Positions 24,436 to 35,599 of a stretch of 64,000 nucleotides of DNA are shown here, piece after piece; within the stretch, counting starts at the first letter, position 1; each line of letters opens with the position of its first letter. Below the pieces are notes generated by a model. The model worked only from the letters and a program-made list of their open reading frames with translations, was not told where the DNA came from and made no database searches. Location: assembly GCA_905331475.1 (NCBI GenBank), contig CAJNYU010000474.1, positions 149,270 through 213,269 on the forward strand, in the 5' to 3' direction. A program made the position numbers and the translations under genes. Source of the DNA: Rotaria socialis. Its lineage: Eukaryota; Rotifera; Eurotatoria; Philodinida; Philodinidae.

Positions 24436-27400
24436 ATGACAGTCCGCATATGTTCACACCGACGATTATTATTACCAATGCAGAGTGATGTTTTAAACGA
24501 ACAACAACAATTATCGAACGATACTGATTGTTCATCTTCGTTGTCAACAACTACTGCAGCAACATTAATTTATTCTGGTTTAAAATTGGTTTGTTATTTA
24601 ACATTTTCATGGATATTATCTATATTAATATCGTTGGTTTTCTTTTTTTCAGCATCCAAAACCACTTCTACCTACAATATCAATGCCCGGCGTGGCAAGT
24701 CCATTGTCAATTGTTAAAAAATTATCAATTCGTATGTTTATTTTATTTGAATAAATAAATTTCAAATGCTCATATGGTTTTTCTGTTTTTTTCTTCTTAA
24801 AGCTGATTCACATCTAGATAATACAAATAATAATGTTAGACATGCATCATCATCAAATTTAACAACAACAACGACAACAACAACTCCATCATCTATTCGT
24901 CTTGTTACCTCAACTGGTAAATCATCACCACCAACAAATTTACAATTTCAATTAACTGATAAATCATCGTCATCATCATCATCAACAACAAATGGAGGTT
25001 TTTCAACATCAAAAACATATATATTAAATCCTCAACAGAGCAGTACAACAACAGTAAATAAACAGCAAATACTAACGAATTCTTCATCGTCATCGTCTGT
25101 ATTAACATTAATACCACCGGGAACAACATCACCTAAAATTCAAACATTAAATAGTGTAACAATCTCTTCAACAAATGATATGTCAACATCAACAACTGAT
25201 AAATTATTATCAACAAATACGAATCAATCGGTTTTTTTATCGAAAAATCGTGTTACGCTTGTACAACCAATAATAACAAATACAAATTCATCGTCATCAT
25301 CAACGAATTCGTTGAATAATACTAAACAAACGAATAATGTAACACCTAAATTAGTTATTCAACAAAGTACAAATTCATCAACAACGTCTAATAATTTCTG
25401 GCAGCAACAACAACCTCAAGCAACTAAAATTTGTTAGTTTAATTGTATTATTCTTATTGAACAAAAAATTTCCTTTTTGTGTTTTTTAGTTTCGATACCA
25501 CCGTCTTCTATTCTACCGACAGGTAATTGATTTGATTGTTTTATTTTCATATAAATTTAATTCTTAGACAATCTCTACTGTGAAATCGTATCTTTAAATA
25601 TAGAGTTAACGAAATGATCTATTCGATTTCAGAATTACTTATTAATTAATGATTTGTTAATCTTAGACGAAAACGAGTTACTATGAAAGAATTAAATATA
25701 TACGTCATTTAATATTTTAATTGAATATATATTTGAATGAAACCACTAGATAGCATATTGTTTTGTTTAATCTTTGACGGTATAGATAAATTTGAAAAGA
25801 ATGAAATTAACTGTACACTGGAAAAAATATGAATTTTTCAATCGAATACTAAATATATTGATATCAATATATGTACGATGAGTATAAGTAAAATAATAAC
25901 TTGAGCTCCAATCATATTGTAATCACTTTCTTTGACAGTTTCATCATAAATCGTTAAGTTAATATTTATTATTAAGAGATTTTTATATAACTCTTATGAT
26001 AAGAAAGTTTTTTTTTAAGTATTTAAAATCCGTTGAAGCCTTCTATAGCAATATGTGTTATTCGCTTCGGTTTTTGTTAAAATCAAACTGGATATAGAAA
26101 ACAAATTGAATCTTTTCTCGGATGCCTTGACGAGGTTAAGTGAAAAATTTTTAATTCATAACTAGAATTGAATCGGAGTTTATACATCTGTATTTTCTTA
26201 ATGTTCTGTAGTTTTTCGAAGTTTTTATCAAACACAACCTGAACAATAAAAAATATTGTTGGAGAAAAAAACAGACAGCTGTAAAAAATATAGTTCGGTT
26301 GTTTGTAGTAAAAAGAAACTTCATTGAGTTCTGAGCCTATGATAAGTCTGAGTGTATTGGTCGAAATTGATTTACTTAATATGTTTGAGAACTTTCAAAT
26401 CGAGTCCGTATTATGAACTCAGGCGACGGTATATTATGAGTAATATTTAGTTTATTCATAATGAGAATTTTAATTTAAATAGTTTTTCTGTTATTGCCAT
26501 TTTCGAATTACTATTATTATTGAGTTCCAACGGATATTTTTAGTTTTTCATGTTTTTAAAAAATATAAAATAAAAATATATTAATATAATTTTTTCTAGC
26601 TAAAATGCTTTCGAGACCAGTTCAATTAATACCGACTTCACTATCTTCTTCCGAACAGCTTCATCATCAACATCAACATCATCATCCTCATTCGACACAT
26701 ATAACTCATGTAAAAAATGAGAAAAGTGATAATTCAAATTCATATCCAATCAGTATGCATTTTGGCCTATCATCTCCGACAACAAATGAAAATCCTATAA
26801 CACCATTAAATGTTCAAGTTCCACATCAACATTCGTATGCAACAAAAAATTTTGATACTTCTGGACATCAAGCTTATATTCATATGCAATTATTACCATC
26901 AACATCAAATACAGAATCAATAAATTCCTCTCAACAATCACTTCAATTTACACTTCCAACAACTCACATATATTCATCGTCACCATCATCTGTTCTCATA
27001 TCAACAACACAACGTTCAATGGATCATAATAATAATCATCAATCGACAACAACAACAATAACAACACCAATTATTCGTGAAATGCAAACCGATGAAAAAT
27101 TAATTGATTCACCGACAAATAAAAACTGTAAAAGCAACACATGAAACTAAAATTTATATTTATATTTTTTGTCTTTGTCTTTTTCTAGTTCATCCTAATA
27201 AGATTTCAACTAAAAATCGAACACGACTTCCATTACAGCCATCAACACAACAAGCTTCATCAACTTTAGCAACAATGCCAACAACAATTACCGCATCATC
27301 TTCACCACCAACAACAATACGAACGCCAAAAAAACATAAATTAATTGAGGAGTAAGTATTCGAATTTGCAAAGAAGAAAATTTTCATTCACAAACTTTTT

Positions 27401-29178
27401 TGTTATTTATAGTGAACAAATAAATTCTGGTGAACCACCTAATAAATTACCTCATTATGAACAGTTAGATTCATCGATAAACATAAAAAAACTTACTAAT
27501 GCTCGTAATCGTCCAATATCAAAATTTTCTATTGAAAATACAACACCAACGACTCCATTGATATCAACGATTAGTGTTGATACAAGTGGAATATCAAAAA
27601 AACGTCATTCAACTGAAACATCTAGTCCTACAATATCATCACGAAAACGCAGAACAATCACAAAAGTAAATCAAGAAATAATATCAAATGAAAATATTAA
27701 GCAAGAACCAATAGCCGATCATTTGAATGGATCATCTTCTGATATTATTATTGACCAAATTGATGATGAACTTCTTAGAAGACTTTCGCAAGGTAAAAAA
27801 TTAAATAAGTTCTTAAATAAAATTGATTTATTGTTCTTTAGACTTTGTTTATATTGATAAAAAAACCGGTATTCGTTGGATTGGTACAAAAAGTCGTCCG
27901 AAAACGATGAATACACTTGTATCTCGTTTTTCATGGAAACCTAAAATAAATCATTATGAAAAATATTCAGATATTATTCGAACGAGTATATAAAATTGCT
28001 TCTTTTGCTTTATTAATTAAAGGTTTTTTTTGTCCGTATCTGATTAGATGCTAAAAGAACTGTACCTGTAAAAAGTCTTGAAATTATACAAAAGAAAATA
28101 AATCAACCATGGGCATCATGGCACATTGATCGACTAACAACCTATCTATCTGATCTGGTTAGAAACGTTTTTTAAAAATTTATGTTTAAATGAGATTTTC
28201 TATTTTTATTTTAGACACAAGAGGAAGAAATAACACAAAATCAATTGTCAGATATGATTCAATCAATAGATATTGATGATGAATCAATACGAACTACAAT
28301 TGATGATTTAGTACAAGTGAGATAAATAAAGACTAAAGATTTCATTCTGTATAACTATAATACAACATCTGAGAGAGATCAAACTGGGATAGGAATATTT
28401 CTACCAGTGAAATTTAATCAAGCTAGATCAGAATTATGATGAAAGGGCAACAGTTAAATGTTTTGTTGCTTTGCCTAAATGACCTTATACATACTATTTA
28501 TTGAGACAAATTCATAAAATAAATAACAATCAAGAAGATTTTTAGATTGATGGTGATTAGTCATGTACGAAAAATTCTTTTACACAAGAACAACAGTTCG
28601 AGTGGCCGAGATTTATAGAAAAAAAAAATCATACAAAGTTTGATATTATCTATGTCTCGTGAGAACTAATCTTCGATTTTTTCCTTAGGAGAAAATATAG
28701 AATCGTTATACGTGATAAATACTTTCACTTTTGTCATGACTGTTACCAAAATAAAAATGTGTTTTTTAAGATTAAAACAAAGAGTTCAATAGTGTTTCCA
28801 TATATTACATTTTATCTTTAAGCAGGGCACTAAACGATTCTTATATATCCTACCTATGACTTCGTCAAAAAAAATTCATTACAGGCTACAGTCGTCAAAT
28901 CATTCTGACACTTGAAAAGTACTATTTCATAGTGTTATTTGCGAGAATATTCTATTATTATTAGCTCATTGAAATAGATAAATCTATGATAAGTAATGTT
29001 CTGTAAATTAAATCAATATTTATTGTTTTAGGCTAATATCCAACGACATCGCTGTTTTTGTGAACAATTAACACAAATATCCAGTTTACTTGTTAATTTA
29101 TTTGATCATGGAAATACCTTACGAGATGTTTGTTCTGTATCGAAAACTTCGACAACAAAACGGACTAAAGAACGATAG
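24436..29178 (+). CDS. SAP130: SAP130, Sin3A-associated corepressor subunit (11 exons, about 822 aa)
   Basis: Scaffold subunit of the Sin3-HDAC corepressor complex in the nucleus. Exons are 24436-24588, 24653-24731, 24803-25432, 25490-25522, 26600-27127, 27189-27351, 27413-27792, 27842-27985, 28048-28157, 28215-28316, 29032-29178. The identification rests on the conserved C-terminal domain: YIDKKTGIRWIG, then SWKPKINHYEKYSDI, INQPWASWHIDRL and QANIQRHRCFCEQLTQISSL, in the same order as in vertebrate SAP130. The long N-terminal part is Ser/Thr/Asn/Gln-rich and low in complexity, as in the human protein, but shares little alignable sequence. A candidate nuclear-localisation segment SRKRRTITK lies before the C-domain. 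The first in-frame ATG after the upstream acceptor is 24436; 24478 is an alternative (808 aa). Human SAP130 is about 1050 aa, so this copy is compact. Confidence 0.82.
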
Positions 29179-29878
29179 CATAAATCTATTTATATAAATA
29201 TATATACATTTCTTATGAATATTGTTTGTTTGTTTTTTTCTATAAAATCTCATTGGGATGTACTTGAACATGGCTTCGTTGATGCAATAAGGTTTTCTTC
29301 TTCTGCGTACCGGTGGTTGTTTTTGTCTTTTGTTTATGTGGAAAGAAAACATGAAGAAAAGAAAATGTATGTTTATTTGAAAGTCTGATAAAAAAAATTT
29401 CAAATGATGATGATGATGATGATGATTAAACATAGAGAGTGAATTTCATTCCGGAAATTTCGTATTTTCTTTGCTTTTGTTTTCTATTTTCATTGAACAG
29501 TTTATCTTTCTTTGATATCACACAGGAATAACATAGAAAACACAAACAAATATATGAATATTCTCGCTGTTCTTTTTCTGTATATATATATATACATATA
29601 TAAATATTATATCTATTTTGACATGGAAAGTCATTGTGTTTTTTGTTGTTACTTTTTTTTCCTCTTGGTATGATTGAACCCTTTAATATGTGTAACTTTT
29701 TTGTGTGTGCAGTGTGTCTTTCATGCGACGAATTATTATTGTTTGTATGAAAGAAAACTATGAGAAAAAGAACGCCAATGTGCGTGTTTGTACATATCTA
29801 TTAAAGAAAGCATAGATACAGATGATATAAGACAATTTTTAGATTTGAAATTAACGGCAGAAAAAGACAAAGAGTGGA
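29179..29878. other. Intergenic region
   Basis: 700 nt between SAP130 and GALK2, both on +. It holds a CAT/ATG-rich microsatellite (29405-29425), TA runs near 29580-29600 and T-rich tracts. No gene is supported. Confidence 0.6.
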
Positions 29879-32800
29879 ATGGATACGGTCTCGATAGCTG
29901 ATGGAATTCCACAAAATCCAAAGTATGTTTTTACTTTGATTTTGAGGAGTTTACGATCGAGTATTGTTTATTTAAAGTGAAGAAAGATTTAAACAATTAG
30001 TTGAAAAGTTTAAAAAAGTCTATAATGGTATTCAACCACAATTTCTTTGTCGTGCACCAGGTCGGGTGAATCTTATTGGTAAAATTATTTGAGAAAATCT
30101 TGTTTATAAGGTTTTTAATAAAATTGTTTTCTTTGAGGCGAACATATTGATTATTGTGGTTATTCTGTACTACCAATGGCAATTGATCAAGACATTGTAG
30201 CCGTTTTCGCAGCAAGTGATAATAATGAGGTGGAAATCAGTAATACTGATGAATCATTTCAGTAAGATATCTCGAGTAGATTATTTCACAATGAAATTCT
30301 TCATCTTCTTTTGTTTGCTAGAGCGGGTTCATTTACTATTGGAAAATTTTCTATTTCATACGAAAAATCTGATTGGTATGAATATTTTAAATGTGGTGTT
30401 CAAGGTATTCATGATAAGTTTCCTGATTTTAACTTAAAAGGTATCAAAAGAGAGATATTGACGACTAAAATTCTTCTATACTAAAGATAGAAGTTTTTGT
30501 TTTTTTCTTTGGAAATTGCTTTTGATAAAAAAATTTCTATAGGTATGAAAGTATTAATTGATGGAACGATTCCACGTAGCGCTGGTCTTTCATCTTCTTC
30601 GGCTCTAGTCGTTTGTGCTGCTTTGACTACGGCAATTGCTAATGGAATCACTATTGGCAAGGTTTATACGTCGCTTCCATGTTTCTTTCTTCTATGATTA
30701 TTTTTCATGTCTAGACTGATCTAGCAGAACGTTGTGCTGAATGCGAAAAATATATTGGCACACAAGGAGGTACTTGTTTTTATGAGATTTTTTTTATAGA
30801 AAATTCGCTAATACTGTGTTTTTTTTGAAAGGTGGAATGGATCAAGCAGCATCTTGTCTTGCACGTAGTGGTTCAGTATGTTTTATTTTATGTTCAATTC
30901 GACTTCGATTAGTTTTATCATTTAGGCAATGCTAATTAGTTTTAATCCATTGAAAATTCAAGATGTAACTTTACCAGTTGGTTGTGCTTTTGTTGTTACA
31001 CATTCGTTGACTGAACTTAATAAAGCTGCATCAGATCATTTTAATATTCGTGTATCTGAATGTCGATTAGCGACACAAGTATTGAAAAGAGACTAATCAA
31101 TTTTTTCATTGACATCATTTTTGTGTTTTATTTCATAGATATTAGCTCACGCGAAAAATCTTGATTGGCGTTCTATTCGTAAACCTTCTGAATTACAAAT
31201 TGCTCTCGGTTTAACGATAACTGAATTGGAAAAATTTGCACTTGACACACTTCATAAATTACCTTATACACTTAATGAAATAGCTGATTTATTAAGTGTT
31301 ACTGTTGATGAATTAATTAGCATTAGTTTAAAACCGAATGTGAATCGAGGTAAGATAATTTTGTTTTGACCAGAGAGCTCCGCGTGGGACGTCCCATTGA
31401 ACGGGATCGGACGAACATTTTTAGAAAATTTTAAGCAGACAAGAACGAATCAAAATCTCTTTCGATATGATTCTCTGATATGCATACTATCGCTATCCAT
31501 TAAAATTAATTTTGTTGTCTTAGATGGCTTTTAAATAGGGATGCACCAATTCCAATTCCAATTCTTGACTTAGAATTGGTTGGAGTTGGAATTGATATGG
31601 AATTGGTCTGAAATTGGTATAGAATTGGCTCTAAATGTGTATAACTAACTGAAATTGATGGTAACGTTGATTATTCTTGACTAGTACCCAAGCAGACAAA
31701 CTTTTTCAAAAACGCGTTTAAACACTCAATCGGGAACCGCGATTGTGGGTCATTAACGCTCATTAATGAAACGCAAGAAACGCGTTTTTTACGCAGAATT
31801 CTCACTTTCCGAACGTGAAAACGAATAAAAACCCCAATTCCGAGCGTTTAACCGCACAATTACTCGATAAATTAAAAACCAATTCGTTTAAACGCTCGGA
31901 ATTGGAGTTTTTACTCGTTTTCACGTTCGGAAAGTGAGAATTCTGCGTAAAAAACGCGTTTCTTGCGTTTCATTAATGAGCGTTAATGACCCACAATTGC
32001 GGTTCCCGATTGAGTGTTTAAACGCGTTTTTGAAAAAGGTTGCCTGCTTGGGTAAGTGCTTGAATTTGCCAAAAATAAAATAAAGAAAATGGGATGCATA
32101 AGGTCTTAAATCTGAAAATCGAGATTTTTATGATAAAAGCTCAGGCATGCGATTTTTTCTATATTACTAAGCATTTTACATGCTCCACAGTTAATTACTG
32201 CTGTCCAAAGTTGCTTTCTGATTGGTTTCATTTTTTGACTGAACCTTGAGGAGCACCCAGGTGGATTTTCGGTAGAAAAAAACGTTGTCGAAAGTATTTA
32301 AAATATACATTGTTCGAACCCGTTTTTTTGCGCTGATTCCAAATATGTTATTAATTGTGCACCGAGTTGTAGCTTCTATCATAAAAATCTCGATTTTCAG
32401 ATTTAACACCTTACTGTGTCCCATTTTCTTTATTTTATTTTTGGGAAATTCAAGCACTTACCCAAGCAGGCAAACTTTACCATCAATTTCAGTTAATTAT
32501 ACACATTTAGAGCCAAATCTATACCGATTTCAGACCAATTTAAATTCCGACTAATTTTAGGAATTGAATTGGTTGGAATTGGGATTGATACACCCCTACT
32601 TTTAAAAGCTTATATTCGTTTTTGTGTACTCAAAAAAAGTGAGTACACTAGATTCGGTCAGTGTGTCCGTTCCGCTGTTAACACGATAACTTTTGAAAGC
32701 CTCATCCAATTGTCATGAAATTTTGTACACAGAATAATCTCATCAATATCTCAGTCGAGTTCGAAAATGAAAGCAATCCGTCAAGAAATGATTGAGTTAT

Positions 32801-33887
32801 CGAAAAAATTGTCATTTTTGACCAGATCATCGTTGAGGAGGGGTACATGGATTTTTTTTCAAAAGACAAATTTTTCTCAGAATTATTCACAACATATATA
32901 AATCGACTCAGTTTTTAACGCTGATTCCGAATCTGATATTAGTTTTGAACTAAATCGTAGCTTTCTAACGACACCTCTCCTGAAAAACGTCTCAAAATGC
33001 ACAAAAACTGCATCCGGAAATCAAATTGCCTAGTTTCTCATGATAATTTTGGTGTTCAGACATTCTAGAATGACTCATGTCCCATGCACTTTTTGCAGTA
33101 CACATAACTCTCGGATGAAATCCGAAGTTTCCACATTTATTTAAAAATATTTTTGGTAAATTGAACAACATATACCGAAGATATTTTAAAATATGAGAAT
33201 AAAATCTGAAAGCGGTCACTTACGTCAATAAATACAAATTTAATGGATAGAGATAGTAAGCATATAATAGAATCACATCGAACGAGACTTCGATTCTTTC
33301 TTATCTGCTTAAAATTTTCTAAAAATGTACGTCCCATCTCGTCCATGGGACGTCCCACGCGGAGCTCTGGTTTTGACATCAAATTTTTAATCCTGAAATA
33401 ATTTAGAACAAAAATTTGAATTATGTAATCGTATAAAACATGTTCTCAGTGAAGCAAATCGTGTTTTACTTTTTAAACAAGTATGTGATTCGAATACACA
33501 TGATCGACTTGAAAAACTGGGAGAATTAATGAATCAAAGTCATAATAGTTGTTCCAAATTATATGAATGTAGTAGCAATGAACTTGATGAACTAACTGAT
33601 ATATGCCGGTATGTATGATTTGATTTGATTTTTGTGTTTGTTTTACTGAAATATGAGATGAATTTTTGTTTTTTAGACAAAGTGGTGCTCTTGGATCACG
33701 TCTTACAGGTGCTGGATGGGGTGGTTGTGCTGTTTCGCTTGTACGAGAAGAAAATCTTCATACATTTATTACAAGTGTACGCGATAAATTTTACATAAAT
33801 AGTAAAGATACTAAACGAGCTGTTAAAGCTGAGCAAAGTATTTTTCCAACATTACCTGGATGTGGAATTTATGTCGCAAGATTATAA
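29879..33887 (+). CDS. GALK2: N-acetylgalactosamine kinase / galactokinase 2 (11 exons, 460 aa)
   Basis: GHMP-family cytosolic kinase that phosphorylates the C1 hydroxyl of N-acetylgalactosamine (and galactose). Exons are 29879-29922, 29978-30078, 30138-30261, 30322-30440, 30543-30661, 30715-30769, 30832-30875, 30926-31078, 31139-31349, 33407-33608, 33677-33887. The signatures are the sugar-binding [20 protein letters not shown], the phosphate-loop motif [13 protein letters not shown], the catalytic-Asp segment GTQGGGMDQA, and the C-terminal [36 protein letters not shown] favours GALK2 over GALK1. The length matches the human enzyme (458 aa). Intron 9 is 2057 nt because of nested transposable elements; without the outer element and one duplicate it is 50 nt. 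All splice sites remain intact, so the gene should still work. Confidence 0.96.
31687..32052. mobile_element. Near-perfect 366-bp palindrome (foldback element)
   Basis: The arms are 31687-31851 and 31888-32052, about 165 nt each, with only a handful of mismatches around a ~36-nt loop. The tips are CCCAAGCAG and CTGCTTGGG, and both flanks are TA, a possible 2-bp duplication. It lies inside the element at 31536-32598. Confidence 0.85.
32038..32476. repeat. Second inverted repeat sharing the TGCCTGCTTGGGTAAG tip
   Basis: Sequence from 32038 (TTGCCTGCTTGGGTAAGTGC) to about 32127 is the reverse complement of about 32378-32476. The two ~90-nt arms match closely. The left arm overlaps the right tip of the foldback element at 31687-32052, so the two structures share one terminus, as if one element inserted at the edge of a relative. 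Confidence 0.7.
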
Positions 33888-34747
33888 ACTATGAATACAT
33901 GAAAGCACATTTTTTTTATTTGTCTGATTTATTTGAGTGAAAAGTAATTTTGTTTTTGTTTTTATTTTGTTTCAATTGTTTCTTTTTTGGTAATTATGGG
34001 CGATGAGATTTTTTTAACCCTATGATTTGGTCAATTGTTTAAAAAAAGAACTGCAATTATTGAAAATGTAGGTGCAAGTAAAGACTGTTCAAAACTCACA
34101 CCCTATTATAGACCATTGATAATACTCAAAAATGTTTATAAACATTATCATACTGATAAATGAAAGGGAGGGATGTCCAGGGACTGAGGATTAGGGATTC
34201 CTCATCAGTTCCCCTACAGTTCCTTGCATACTAAAGGTAAGAATATGGAATATTCACGATAATTTTTGTACTTACACTCATTTTCACTTGAAAAATTGTG
34301 AGAATCAATGATTTCATGCAAAAATTATTTTTAAAACAGCAATATCGCGACTTTCATGAATGGTGGAACTGTGAGGAAACCGATAGTTGATTCCCATTTC
34401 CTCTAGGAATTATCACAGCGACACTGACAATTCCTCGACACATTAGGAATTCCTGTTTCTCAGTCCTTGGACACTGTTGATACCCGATAAGATTCCGACA
34501 CGAATCCGATAGGATCCCACTATCAGAATCATTATCTCCTGGAATGATCAAGCTTGAAAAGTGCGCTACTCAGATGATATAAATGTTACAATGCAAACCA
34601 AAATGACATTGATAACGTTTCCTATAACATTACGTAATTTACGGATGATTAGTTCTGATTATTGAAAAAACAAAATGAGTGTCAATTAGGTAACTGCGAG
34701 GCACTTTTCTCTTTTTGATTGTTCGATAATACATGAATTTCGTTTAG
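33888..34747. other. Intergenic region with a short inverted-repeat element
   Basis: No gene is supported. The interval 34174-34473 has matching ends: GTCCAGGGACTGAGGATTAG against the complement of CTCAGTCCTTGGAC. This suggests a ~300-bp MITE. Its flanks show no clear target duplication. Confidence 0.5.
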
Positions 34748-35162
34748 ATCTCTGATCATAAAGACAAAGAAATTATAAATGGTCAAATCAACGTTTTATT
34801 AAACTCGATGACTGAAAAATTTCACGAAGCAACAAATAAGCTTAAGTCGGAAATAAAAGATAATAAAATAACAAAAAAACATCTTACTCGAGTAAAACAA
34901 GAAGCTCAATCTCAAAAAGAGGAAATTGATGAGCAACGGATAAAAACAGAAACAAAAAGAAGAAAAACTTATCCAACAAGCTGAAGAAATTCTCGCACGA
35001 GAACAAAAGTTTATTGCTCAATCTGAACAAATAAAACATCTGATCGATAATATTGACGATGTAGAACAAAAGAATCTGATGCATGAAACAAAGCAATGGA
35101 AGATAGTTCAAGCAGTCATGATCACAACAACGATTACTGTTATGTTAAATTTTCTTTATTAA
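34748..35162 (+). pseudogene. Relic of a coiled-coil protein with a C-terminal membrane anchor
   Basis: From 34748 a frame encodes about 78 residues of Lys/Glu/Gln-rich coiled coil (MTEKFHEATNKLKSEIKD and following) and then meets TGA near 34982. In the next frame the same coiled coil continues (LIQQAEEILAREQKF...) and ends with a hydrophobic segment, VMITTTITVMLNFLY, at 35162. The coding therefore shifts by one base within an A-rich run near 34955-34970. A coiled coil plus a C-terminal anchor recalls the tail of AIG1/GIMAP GTPases, but no GTPase domain is seen upstream, so the parent family is not established. An AG acceptor-like site precedes the first frame. Confidence 0.5.
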
Positions 35163-35351
35163 TGAAAGTTGTTGTCAATGCGTTTCTGAAACAAAATTGT
35201 TTTTTCATGTAACTGTCTATTGTATAAATAAAATAAAATGATTATATTCAGATCTTTATTTTATATCGAAAGAGAAACACTGAGTTCTTTGCTATAAAAA
35301 TCTGTTTCATGTATGCTTCTCAGTTTTTGGGTACTATTCAACACTCCTCTA

Positions 35352-35599
35352 CCCAGGTGATAGAATCTTGCTGTAAGATCTTGTAAGATGCTTGCACGAT
35401 TTCGTCAGATCTAGTAAGATTCTTATAAGAACTCTTCAGATTTTCCGAGAAACATAAAGCGTGATTCATGGTGTAAGAGCCTATAGTAAGATTTTCATCA
35501 GATTTCGTAAGATTCTTGTATGATTTTTATACGATGACACAGACTTTATGATCTTATTGTAAGATTTTTGTCAGATTTCATAAGATTGATGGACCTGGG
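35352..35599. mobile_element. MITE of the CCCAGG family, TA-flanked
   Basis: It begins CCCAGGTGATAG and ends ATGGACCTGGG, flanked on both sides by TA. The interior is made of repeated TAAGAT(T)CTTGTAAGAT and TTTTGTCAGATTTC words. The same words fill the copy at 38396-38596. Confidence 0.7.

Larger units (their letters stand above)
31536..32598. mobile_element. Second hAT-type element inserted in the outer one (1063 bp)
   Basis: CTTTTAAA is perfectly duplicated at 31528-31535 and 32599-32606. The tips are TAGGGATGCACCAAT and the complement of ATACACCCCTA, close to the tip of the MITE at 8683. Inverted repeats of about 120 nt are rich in AATTGG words. It is itself split by hairpin elements. 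Confidence 0.9.
31371..33369. mobile_element. Outer hAT-type non-autonomous element (1999 bp) in GALK2 intron 9
   Basis: GTTTTGAC is perfectly duplicated at 31363-31370 and 33370-33377. The ends are CAGAGAGCTCCGCGTGGGAC and the complement of CGCGGAGCTCTG, with terminal inverted repeats extending about 135 nt (31371-31505 against 33237-33369) and including GGGACGTCCCAT. CAG tips and an 8-bp duplication fit the hAT superfamily. No transposase is encoded. Two or more further elements lie inside it. Confidence 0.9.
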
